From an uncultured Dehalococcoidia bacterium (lineage in GTDB: Bacteria; Chloroflexota; Dehalococcoidia; Dehalococcoidales; UBA1222): a DNA stretch of 64,000 nt. The notes under the pieces are model-generated. The model was not told where the DNA came from, did not search any database, and saw nothing but the letters and a program-made list of their open reading frames with translations. Below, piece after piece: positions 42,293-50,306 of the stretch. Both the position numbers and the translations under genes were made by a program. The stretch spans positions 1-64,000 of the forward strand of contig CAIMVG010000018.1 of assembly GCA_903844845.1 (NCBI GenBank). The letters run 5' to 3'. How positions within the stretch are numbered: position 1 is the first letter of the stretch; every line of letters starts with the position of its first letter.

Positions 42293-43777
42293 TTAACTTA
42301 ACACTATACTGAACCCGATTGTCCCTTCAGGTTGGACTTCAAGCGAAGTGACGTCAACTGTTTCAAAGCGTCCCCCTGCTCTTAGTGAACGCGCATATGT
42401 CAGAACTAAGACTTGCGACGAAGCTGCACCTTTTATCGTGATGCCATCTGCTGAATAACCCACATCCGTAATATTCAAGTCTTTTGGGGCATCGTTCATA
42501 ACTTCCTGAACATTTCGGTCACATTTGACAAGCGCCGTTGCAAGAGCCGTCAACTGATCGGTGAAGAGTGCTGCATTATTTTGAATAACGTCGATTTTTC
42601 CCTGAACTGTCACTGCCTGAGCAGAAAGTGTTGTTGATTCCGCGTCTTTCCCTGTAATTGAATCTTGAGTCGATTTGATGTCCGCGCGTAGTTTAACGGT
42701 TTGAGATTGAATTGAATTATACTGGGTTACTAGTGTCTTCGTTTCGTTCTTTAAAGATAAAAGCGCAGCCTCTCCGAAGGCTATGGCACCTAATACTACC
42801 ACGACACCAACAGGGATTAGCACGCGGCCTATATTAAACCCGGGTGGCTTGTAAGCTTCGGGGAGGGCATTGAAATCTATCAGGGAGTAAGCGTTGCCTG
42901 CTCCCGAAGGCAGCCTTCCTTTTACTGCTAACCCGGCATTTACCATAAATTGGGTGGGGTTGAACACCTCCGGAAAAGTTAATGGGGGGATTGGCGTTGA
43001 GACTGGATAACCGAGTTTGCCAAGGTACTGCAGGCTTTCCTCATCTCCGGCGATGTCCCCGCTTACGTAGATCTTGTTGTTCTTGTCCAGTGGTTTATCT
43101 GTGAAAGTTGAATTATAAAATGTAATAGTGCGGTTGAGTTCTTCGGTGATAGCAGGCAATCGCTCATGAAAAGACGTACTGTCGACGGGGAGAGACAAAC
43201 TGCGGATAACTACCGGTATCCGGTCGCTTAGTACTATTATGTCTACAAACGTAAGCCATGAATTTACAATAATCGCCCGAGCCTCATTAACGCACCTCGC
43301 AAGCGCCAGCGGTGCCAGGTCCATCGTCTCGGCCTTAAGCCCTGCTTTGTGGATTACATTGAGCAGGGTATCAGTAGCTTCACGGGGATATGCCACCAGG
43401 AACAAGCGCATTTCGCCTTTGGGAGAAGGCAGTAACTGATACGAATAATAAACCTGGCTTAGCGGCATCGGTAGAATCCGGCTTGCTTCGTTTCCGATGG
43501 CTTCCTGCAAGAGGTTTCTAGGCACTTCCGGTATCGATATGACCCGGAATACCGAATTAAGCCCGCTAATACCGACGGCTACTTTTGTGTCGTTCACACC
43601 TTGAAGTTTGAAAAATTCTTTTAATGACTCCGCTACTCGGTTCTCGTCAAGGATAGCGCCGCCGCTTACCAGGCCTGGATCAAGCTTGAAACTCGCCCAT
43701 TTGGCGACCTGGCTCCCGCTGGTTACCAGCAACTTGATTTCCGTGTCTTCGATATAAAGGCTTATTCTTTTAGCCAT
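42293..43777 (-). CDS. PilM-PilN fusion protein
   Basis: 494 residues. Residues 1-315 have the actin-like PilM fold (YIEDTEIKLLV, VAVGISGLNSVFRVISIPEVPR, EAIGNEASRILPMPL, NAGLAVKGRL), normally cytoplasmic. A membrane helix (~336-358, IPVGVVVVLGAIAFGEAALLSL) is followed by a coiled region and a periplasmic ferredoxin-like domain (ITDVGYSADGITIKGAASS, VTSLEVQPEGTIGFSIVL) as in PilN. The short residues before the helix, DFNALPEAYKPP, resemble the NLLP motif of PilN. So the PilM-PilN interface is made covalent. Followed by PilT; 1 nt after the PilO-like gene. Confidence 0.88.
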   Translation of the reverse strand: MAKRISLYIEDTEIKLLVTSGSQVAKWASFKLDPGLVSGGAILDENRVAESLKEFFKLQGVNDTKVAVGISGLNSVFRVISIPEVPRNLLQEAIGNEASRILPMPLSQVYYSYQLLPSPKGEMRLFLVAYPREATDTLLNVIHKAGLKAETMDLAPLALARCVNEARAIIVNSWLTFVDIIVLSDRIPVVIRSLSLPVDSTSFHERLPAITEELNRTITFYNSTFTDKPLDKNNKIYVSGDIAGDEESLQYLGKLGYPVSTPIPPLTFPEVFNPTQFMVNAGLAVKGRLPSGAGNAYSLIDFNALPEAYKPPGFNIGRVLIPVGVVVVLGAIAFGEAALLSLKNETKTLVTQYNSIQSQTVKLRADIKSTQDSITGKDAESTTLSAQAVTVQGKIDVIQNNAALFTDQLTALATALVKCDRNVQEVMNDAPKDLNITDVGYSADGITIKGAASSQVLVLTYARSLRAGGRFETVDVTSLEVQPEGTIGFSIVLS

Positions 43778-43778
43778 G

Positions 43779-45014
43779 TTATGCCCCCTTAAACGAGTAT
43801 ACGGCTACTGTAATCTGGGCTGATGGCGGTGGAACTGCTGCAGCTGCTGCCACGTTGTCTTGCTGAACTGCATCTATAGCAGCTTGCTGGGCCGCATCTA
43901 CCGCGGTTTTTAGAGCTGCATCGATGCTGGAGTCACTGACCATGGCAGCGATTTTGTCTGAAACCATTGAATTCAATTTGTCGGTTATCACTTTTGTTAT
44001 TACACCCGGAATTTCGCTCTCCGGCACCCCTTGTATTGCTAAAGTAATCTCGTCGCCGGTTTTGTTGGTGAATGAGTTGGCGAATATTGGGAGCAAGTTG
44101 CTTGTGTGGCCGATAAATAACTCACTTACTGCGCTTGAATATGTAGTAGCAATAGTACCTACCAGTGAACCGGCAAGGTTGTTCTCTATAGCTTGTGTGA
44201 TTTGATTTGACAACAGATCAGCAGTCGAAGAGCCGAACTGCGTTACGATGATATCATGTATCGTCTGGGTCATATATTCGACCGAAATTGGTGTGTAATC
44301 GTTCCCGAGCAGTTCAAGGAAGCTTTTTTCAATCAGTTCAACCCTTTTGGCCCCCACGATCGAAGCGTCTTTGTCAGCAAGCATCTTAGTCTTGATATCG
44401 GCACGCATCTGGTCTTTTACTGCCTGGGTGAGTGGGGCCGGCAAAGGCTCGGGCACAAGCGGTAATGCCATGGAAAAAGATACTGGTGTAATTGCAGCTG
44501 TCCTGAATACGGCGTTAGTGGCTATCTTATCCACAAAACCAAGGATGTCGCTGACTTTGCCGGTTACACTGATAGTGAATATATTTGTGTTAAAAGTAAA
44601 ATCAGAAGTGCTGATACTTGCGTTTGAGGCTTTGGTAGCGACTATCGTAGACATCGTAAGGTTAGATGATTTGGCAAGTCCCATCAACGTTTCATTATAT
44701 TCGATCGTTTGTGCAGTTAATGGGAACTGACTCTGTGCTTGTTTCAAAGAGTCATTGGATTGCCCTAGTGTCGTTTGGAGCAACGCGATTTTATTGTTCC
44801 ATGCCGCTACGTCAGCAACGGACTTCGCCAGTTGAGAAGACAGGTCCGCTTTTTGTTTGCTTAAGGTTATCTGGGCCGATTTTACATCATCCAAATTGTT
44901 CTTGGCCAATCTATTGGCGCTTGTGGCGCTTTTATACATCACCCCAAGTGTGGTTGCCGCGATGATTGATATCGTGATAAATATTCCGATAAAAGCGGTT
45001 CGTGTGAATTTCAT
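43779..45014 (-). CDS. PilO-like alignment protein with a large helical insertion
   Basis: 411 residues; PilO is usually about 200. The plan is an N-terminal membrane helix (~7-25), a coiled coil (~35-95) and a PilO-like periplasmic domain (~105-182: NETLMGLAKSSNLTMSTI, FTISVTGKVSDILGFVDKIAT, FRTAAITPVSFSM), then about 210 residues of mainly helical Ala/Ile/Asp-rich sequence, and a last strand AQITVAVYSFKG that would complete the domain. Its place between the PilX-like and PilM-N genes supports PilO. The insertion has no recognised relatives to me. Confidence 0.7.
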   Translation of the reverse strand: MKFTRTAFIGIFITISIIAATTLGVMYKSATSANRLAKNNLDDVKSAQITLSKQKADLSSQLAKSVADVAAWNNKIALLQTTLGQSNDSLKQAQSQFPLTAQTIEYNETLMGLAKSSNLTMSTIVATKASNASISTSDFTFNTNIFTISVTGKVSDILGFVDKIATNAVFRTAAITPVSFSMALPLVPEPLPAPLTQAVKDQMRADIKTKMLADKDASIVGAKRVELIEKSFLELLGNDYTPISVEYMTQTIHDIIVTQFGSSTADLLSNQITQAIENNLAGSLVGTIATTYSSAVSELFIGHTSNLLPIFANSFTNKTGDEITLAIQGVPESEIPGVITKVITDKLNSMVSDKIAAMVSDSSIDAALKTAVDAAQQAAIDAVQQDNVAAAAAVPPPSAQITVAVYSFKGA

Positions 45015-45074
45015 ACAACACCCCTAATCAAATATGTATGCCTTTCATCTTATTTTTAAGACTACGTTTATCGA

Positions 45075-48000
45075 TTACCTTATAAGGTATGTTATGGCTC
45101 CGCCGGTGATAGCGTCGCTCCTGAAGGAGATGATAATAAATATCAAGGTAAAACCGTCACTTCCTGTGGGTAGATTTATTTGGGCGGAGGTATCCCCGGC
45201 ATGGATAACAGGGTAGTTAACGTAAAACGTATCGATATCACCCCCGGAAGATGGCAGAGGCTGGGACTTCCAGTCCCAAACATTATCTACATTGGTAGAA
45301 ACGCTGTTGTTCAGTTTAACGCTGTTGACCTGGAATGAATCTCCGGTGATGCTGGAGTCGCCTTCGCCGACAAAAACCGTTATTTTGCTGGAGTTGGCCT
45401 CGGCCTCGATACCTTGCGGCACAAGAAATCCGCTTATTATTCCGCCGTCCACCCCGTCACCATCGAAGTCGGGATTATCTCTTTCTCCGCTGGCCCATGC
45501 TTCGGAAAATTTAAAATTGGGGTTCATTATATCGTATAGCCATAATTGATGCCCTGCTGTTTGCGGACTGGAATATATAAGGACGATTGACCAGCTGCCG
45601 TAGGTATAGTTGTATCTGGAGCTAGACCCCGGTTGGCCAGATGGGCTCGCTAACGGATACCCTGTCGACCCTCCTCCTGAAAACGTTTTCGAATACGCAG
45701 TATCTTCAGTATTGGAGGCGACGACGTGCCCGAAAGTATAGGTTGCCGCACCGCTGGCGGTAACCTGACCGGCGTTGATCCAGCTTGTTATTAAAGCTGT
45801 GGCGTCGAACATCGCGTCGTATGCCCATGTGCCGGTGTAATCGCCTCCGCCTGTTGTCGGAAGCACCTGGTACGTTGTCGCAGTAATCGTTTGAAGATTT
45901 CCGGAGGTGCTGCCGAATTTTACCCTGTTGATTTTTGCTACATTTTCCACCAGGTTGCTGATACTTCCCGGTGTCGCGTTAGTCGGATATTCCAGTGTTG
46001 GGCCTGAAATAGCTATGCTGTCAATAGTCACCGTTGATGAACTTGAAGCAGCTGTGATCTTGTAGCGCATCTTAAACGCGGCGGTCTTATAGTTTGTCGG
46101 TGACGCCGGGATAAGAAAACTGGCATAACCGTTGGCCATTGTAGAATTAAGGCATTCGGTGTCCGCGCTCCATGTACTGCCGCCATCGTTTGAGAAACTG
46201 AAATACAGATGATCGCCTGAAGTAAAAGTGTCGGTAATGCTGCTCCATGCAATGGCCACGCTTATTGCAGAATACGCAGAGAGGTTGATAGGGTTGGCCA
46301 TGGTCAGGTAACTGTTGGCTGTGGTCCCCCCTCCAACGGCTCTGAACTGATTGCTTGCAAGACTCCAGGTGGTGCCTGTCTGCGTCCATTTTGCCAGGCT
46401 GCTGCAGTCGTCAGAAAATAGAGCAGGATTGACGAATTTGATATTGTCCAGATAAATGATTTTACTCGTTGAGCTTAAGGTGGTGCAGAAGCGCATCCGG
46501 GAAGAAGCCGTTATGTCTGCGCTCGGAATGGTCACCGGCCCGTAAGTCACAAGAGAGGTGGTAAACTTCGCATCGTTCCCGGCAACCGTGGCGATGGTAG
46601 TCCATGCGGAGCCGGTCCAGACCTGGCAATACAGATAATCAGTTGCGGCTAGAGCTGTAGCTCCTCTGGCCTGGTCCCAATATAAGTTGACTGTTTTTCC
46701 GGCGTATGCGCTTAAATCGATTGAAGCGGACGTCAATGTTCCGGTAGCATCCCCGGTGCCGGTTGTTGTTCCTGTAACTTTAAACACTGGGTTACTCGAT
46801 AAGGAATAATTTGCGCTCCATTTACTGCCGTTTGTCCAGGTAGGTCCCGGAGACGCCGAGAAACTCACGCCGTTTTCGATATCCGGCGGAGAGATGGTTA
46901 TATCGCTAGCCCCATATGGATTATAACCATTCCAATCTATCCATCCGCTCCAATAAAGGTATGCCGCAGCCAGAGTCCCGTTGGAAGGGACACCTGTAAG
47001 CGGGTCAGAGGTCGTAGCGACAACAGCTGTTGTCGAATTGTAGAGTGCATCATGCATGCTGGTATTGCCGCCCAATATACTCCCGCCGGTAGCGTAATAG
47101 TCGCCGTTTACTGCACCTCCGATCGGGCGTGCATCCTGGTGGATCAACAATGAATCAATTTTCGTGGCGCTCGAGCTCACCGATGTGGAACTAAGCTGCA
47201 ATACGTGTGTAGAGGCATCCCAGGCGTAGGGTATACTTGCAACACCGCTGGTGGTTATCCACCCGACGGCCTGTGCAATCGTACTGGTTTCCTGCCCCGT
47301 TTTATCATATCTGTACCAGAAGGTGGCTTTAACTTTCATCGGGTTGTCTGAGACGTTGATGCCTGGCAGGTTTTTAAAGAGTGTATTCGCAGGAAGCGTC
47401 CATAGCACTGACGTCCCCCCGGCAAATTGGCTGATTGTCGGTGTCCCCGGATTGTAAGTTTGGCCGTTCATCTGAAAGGGGTGGGTTCCGTCTACCGGGT
47501 AATAAGAAAAACCCGGGGGCAGCCATACACCTATGGTTGTCACGTAAAGGTTTTCTCCGGATGCGGGATAATATGTCAATTCCACCTGAAATTTCCTGGC
47601 GTTGGCATCGACCATCCCTTGCGGGTCACTGCCTACAACAACGAGTTTGGCCGTTTGAATTATACCCAGGGCCTGTGTGATTTCGGTCGAAGTATCCGGG
47701 ACATTCACATTCGACACTACCCACACGTTTTTTATGGCAACTTTTACGTTACGATCATTGACTGCCGCTTTATTTGAGACGTTATAAACCCCGGTTGTGC
47801 TTGGGTAATATACACCATATTCTGTCGACGCCAGGCCGGTTTCATGCCATGGGGGATTAGCAGAAAAATCGAATTGATTATATATATTGGGAGACAAATA
47901 AATCGTGCTTAGTCGGCCGTTTTGTATCTGCCACCTTGCGTCCTGTATCCCTGCGTCTGCGGTGTAAAAGTCGTCAGCTTTCTCCTGATAAACCCGTCCG

Positions 48001-48137
48001 CTTTTATAATCGGTATTTACGTAATTCAAAAGCGGGGGTAATGTCAATGCCACTATAGCGATAAAAACCAAAACGTATACGAGGATCACACCGCTCTGAT
48101 GACGCATCAGTTTTGCCAATTGGCTATATTTCTTCAT
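45075..48137 (-). CDS. Large PilX-like minor pilin / adhesin
   Basis: 1020 residues. The N-terminus MKKYSQLAKLMRHQSGVILVYVLVFIAIVALTL is a class-III-like prepilin or PilX signal without Glu5, followed by DDFYTADAGIQDARWQIQNG, the PilX pattern. The rest is secreted, beta-rich, Ser/Thr/Gly-rich sequence with at least two jelly-roll (carbohydrate-binding or MAM-like) repeats at ~420-570 and ~575-720 that share the YLDNIKFVN and VTIDSIAISGPT endings. A third region (~750-1000) includes EDTAYSKTFSGGGSTG and WSIVLIYSSPQ. Likely a tip adhesin assembled by the pilus. Confidence 0.75.
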   Translation of the reverse strand: MKKYSQLAKLMRHQSGVILVYVLVFIAIVALTLPPLLNYVNTDYKSGRVYQEKADDFYTADAGIQDARWQIQNGRLSTIYLSPNIYNQFDFSANPPWHETGLASTEYGVYYPSTTGVYNVSNKAAVNDRNVKVAIKNVWVVSNVNVPDTSTEITQALGIIQTAKLVVVGSDPQGMVDANARKFQVELTYYPASGENLYVTTIGVWLPPGFSYYPVDGTHPFQMNGQTYNPGTPTISQFAGGTSVLWTLPANTLFKNLPGINVSDNPMKVKATFWYRYDKTGQETSTIAQAVGWITTSGVASIPYAWDASTHVLQLSSTSVSSSATKIDSLLIHQDARPIGGAVNGDYYATGGSILGGNTSMHDALYNSTTAVVATTSDPLTGVPSNGTLAAAYLYWSGWIDWNGYNPYGASDITISPPDIENGVSFSASPGPTWTNGSKWSANYSLSSNPVFKVTGTTTGTGDATGTLTSASIDLSAYAGKTVNLYWDQARGATALAATDYLYCQVWTGSAWTTIATVAGNDAKFTTSLVTYGPVTIPSADITASSRMRFCTTLSSTSKIIYLDNIKFVNPALFSDDCSSLAKWTQTGTTWSLASNQFRAVGGGTTANSYLTMANPINLSAYSAISVAIAWSSITDTFTSGDHLYFSFSNDGGSTWSADTECLNSTMANGYASFLIPASPTNYKTAAFKMRYKITAASSSSTVTIDSIAISGPTLEYPTNATPGSISNLVENVAKINRVKFGSTSGNLQTITATTYQVLPTTGGGDYTGTWAYDAMFDATALITSWINAGQVTASGAATYTFGHVVASNTEDTAYSKTFSGGGSTGYPLASPSGQPGSSSRYNYTYGSWSIVLIYSSPQTAGHQLWLYDIMNPNFKFSEAWASGERDNPDFDGDGVDGGIISGFLVPQGIEAEANSSKITVFVGEGDSSITGDSFQVNSVKLNNSVSTNVDNVWDWKSQPLPSSGGDIDTFYVNYPVIHAGDTSAQINLPTGSDGFTLIFIIISFRSDAITGGAITYLIR

Positions 48138-48673
48138 TAATTTGTCCTCTGCAGAATTTGATACTGCCTGGTTTCTGATGCTATGACTTTTCCGGCGATG
48201 GTGGCAGTCACTTTGAGGTTGTATACTCCTGGGCTTACCAAACTGAAAGACGTTTGGGTCGAGGCTGTATTTATATTTGTAGCCACGACGAAGGTTGAAA
48301 CAGCGGCTCCGTTAAGTGTCTCGCTGCGGGAGACGACGCCTGTGCTGCTTAAACTGTAGGTTACCAGGCGGGATTTACCGTCAAGGTCTATCAGGGAGCA
48401 TACTACGGGGAACCCTGTACCTGTCGGGTTATTTCCGACAGTAATGATGCGTGCTTGCTGGCAGTCTTTGCTCAGATAAAACCCTACTTGTTGAACCTGC
48501 CGCTGTACTGTGACAAGGCGCGTATTCAGCCCGTTTACCGTAAGGACTTGACCGATGATGCTGCTCAAAACCAGCACCAGGAAACCGGTTATCGCCAGCG
48601 CTATCAGTATCTCGATAAGGGTGAACCCTTTTTGAGCTTTCCTCTCGTTTTGTAACAACCGCAAAACGTTCAA
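48137..48673 (-). CDS. PulJ/PilW-like minor pilin
   Basis: 178 residues. A short leader ends in KAQKG, then FTLIEILIALAITGFLVLVLSSIIG, the prepilin peptidase site (G/F) with Glu at position 5 of the mature form and the N-terminal helix. The remainder is a small beta-rich domain with no disulfide pair recognised. Start is a TTG at 48673 overlapping the upstream stop (TTGA); a TTG 5 codons later is possible. The 48137 stop overlaps the adhesin start, showing tight coupling. Confidence 0.85.
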   Translation of the reverse strand: MNVLRLLQNERKAQKGFTLIEILIALAITGFLVLVLSSIIGQVLTVNGLNTRLVTVQRQVQQVGFYLSKDCQQARIITVGNNPTGTGFPVVCSLIDLDGKSRLVTYSLSSTGVVSRSETLNGAAVSTFVVATNINTASTQTSFSLVSPGVYNLKVTATIAGKVIASETRQYQILQRTN

Positions 48674-49080
48674 TGTAACTTATATCCTTCAACCGTTAAA
48701 ATGCTTACACTTTTATTGAGGACCGTAACTGATATTTTTTGAATACCATCATCGGAAGTAGTACCGTCATGTTTGGGGTCAAGCCGGGAGAAAGAACCTG
48801 TAACCGTCCATTGCGTGCCCATTCCAAGTGACGCCATCGTCGCTGGAGTGTATTGAGGCGGGTTATTAGCCGAGTCATAAGGTAGTGTTTTTATATATTC
48901 CAATTCGCTTCGCGCGATGCTTTCGGCTGTGGACTTAATGTCCGCGTTAAGACTGTGACGGGAAGAAAAAGCAATCGCAGTGAATAACGCCAGGCCGACC
49001 AGCCCTATCAAACCGATAGCGATCACCACTTCGAGTAATGAGAATCCCTCTTGCCTCATCCTTGTTATTCGATTATTCAT
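48670..49080 (-). CDS. PilV/GspI-like minor pilin
   Basis: 136 residues from ATG 49080, five bases after pilC. Leader MNNRITRMRQEG, then FSLLEVVIAIGLIGLVGLALFTAIAF, with the peptidase site and Glu at mature position 5. The domain after it contains SELEYIKTLPYDSANN, typical of the PilV/GspI group, and ends VSILTVEGYKLH. It forms, with the next two gene products, the minor pilin tip complex. A frame open to 49137 inside pilC is not the likely start. Confidence 0.85.
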   Translation of the reverse strand: MNNRITRMRQEGFSLLEVVIAIGLIGLVGLALFTAIAFSSRHSLNADIKSTAESIARSELEYIKTLPYDSANNPPQYTPATMASLGMGTQWTVTGSFSRLDPKHDGTTSDDGIQKISVTVLNKSVSILTVEGYKLH

Positions 49081-49084
49081 AATA

Positions 49085-50293
49085 TTATTTAACCTGTCCA
49101 TAAAGGCCGTACATGGCAGAGACCATCGTCGTTGCAAGTAAAGCTACCACTGCGCCCAGCACAACAGTCATTATAGGTTGAATCAGTCCCACTGCGGCGG
49201 CAGTCTTGTCGTCGGCTTCGACTTCGTATGTTTCGGCAACGGTTGCCAGAGTATTATCCAGGTTGCCTGTTTCTTCGCCAACCTCGACCATCTGGACCAT
49301 CAATGGCAAGAAAAACGGCCGCTTTGCCATTGGTTTTGAAAGGCCCTCTCCCCGGATAAGGTCCTTTTGCACGCCTTCGATTGACTCCGCTACGATCGTG
49401 TTGTTGGTATTCTGAACGGACAAGGCCATGATGTCCGGCAGCGGTAATCCCACTTTGAAGAGAAGCGCCATAGTACGGCAAAGCCGTGCCAACTCATTTA
49501 AATTATTGATTCTCCCGATGATGGGCATGCGAAGCATAACTCTGTCGATCTCATATTTTCCCCGGCGGGTCCTCGACACTGCAAATCCTGCTCCCGCGAG
49601 CAGTGCGGCTCCTATCAATAAATACAAACCGTTGTTCTTCAGCCAGGCGGAAGTGTCTAGCAATGTTTTTGCGGACTTTGGCAAGTTGGCTCCGAAAGCC
49701 ACATACAAAGAAGAAAATGATGGAATCACGAACTGCACCATGATCGCGATAACCACGACTGCTGCGACCAGCACCATGATTGGGTAGCTCAGCGCGCCTT
49801 TTATTTTCTTTTGAGTCAGGATTCGCTTTTCCATATAATCAGCCATCTGGCGCATGACGGTCTCCATGCTTCCGCTTTTTTCGCCAGCTGAGACAGCCCT
49901 CCAGTAAAGGGCGGGGAATACGCGAGGGTGCTTTCTCATCGCATTGGACAGGGAGGATCCGCCCCGTATATCAGCGGCGACTTCAGACAGCTTCTTTTTC
50001 AATTCTTTATCGGTAACCTGGGTTTGCAGCAATTCGAGAGAAGCTATGATGTCTGTGCCGGAACTCAGGAGCAACGCCATCTGGCGCGAAAACATGATTA
50101 CCTCTTTAGGGTTTACCTTACTGAGAGACATGTTTAGTTTTTCGGAACTTAAAAACGCTGGCTTGCTTTTTAAGCTGAGCACCTGGAAACCGCTCGCGTT
50201 CAATAGCGTGTTAGCGGCCCCTTCGTTCGATGCGTTTAGTTTTCCTTTGGTTAATCTTCTGTTTTTGTTGTAAGCAACGTATGTGTATTCCAT
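49085..50293 (-). CDS. pilC: Type IV pilus inner-membrane platform protein
   Basis: 402 residues; the polytopic GspF/PilC protein that PilB turns or pushes. N-terminal YTYVAYNKNRRLTKGKLNA, first GspF domain with FSRQMALLLSSGTDIIASLELLQ, a membrane segment around ~175-195, PSFSSLYVAFGANLP (family landmark), second GspF domain with RTMALLFKVGLPLPDIMAL and VGEETGNLDNTLATVAETYE, and a final membrane segment. Start ATG 50293; 13 nt after pilB. Confidence 0.94.
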   Translation of the reverse strand: MEYTYVAYNKNRRLTKGKLNASNEGAANTLLNASGFQVLSLKSKPAFLSSEKLNMSLSKVNPKEVIMFSRQMALLLSSGTDIIASLELLQTQVTDKELKKKLSEVAADIRGGSSLSNAMRKHPRVFPALYWRAVSAGEKSGSMETVMRQMADYMEKRILTQKKIKGALSYPIMVLVAAVVVIAIMVQFVIPSFSSLYVAFGANLPKSAKTLLDTSAWLKNNGLYLLIGAALLAGAGFAVSRTRRGKYEIDRVMLRMPIIGRINNLNELARLCRTMALLFKVGLPLPDIMALSVQNTNNTIVAESIEGVQKDLIRGEGLSKPMAKRPFFLPLMVQMVEVGEETGNLDNTLATVAETYEVEADDKTAAAVGLIQPIMTVVLGAVVALLATTMVSAMYGLYGQVK

Positions 50294-50306
50294 ATACTTC
50301 CCTCGG

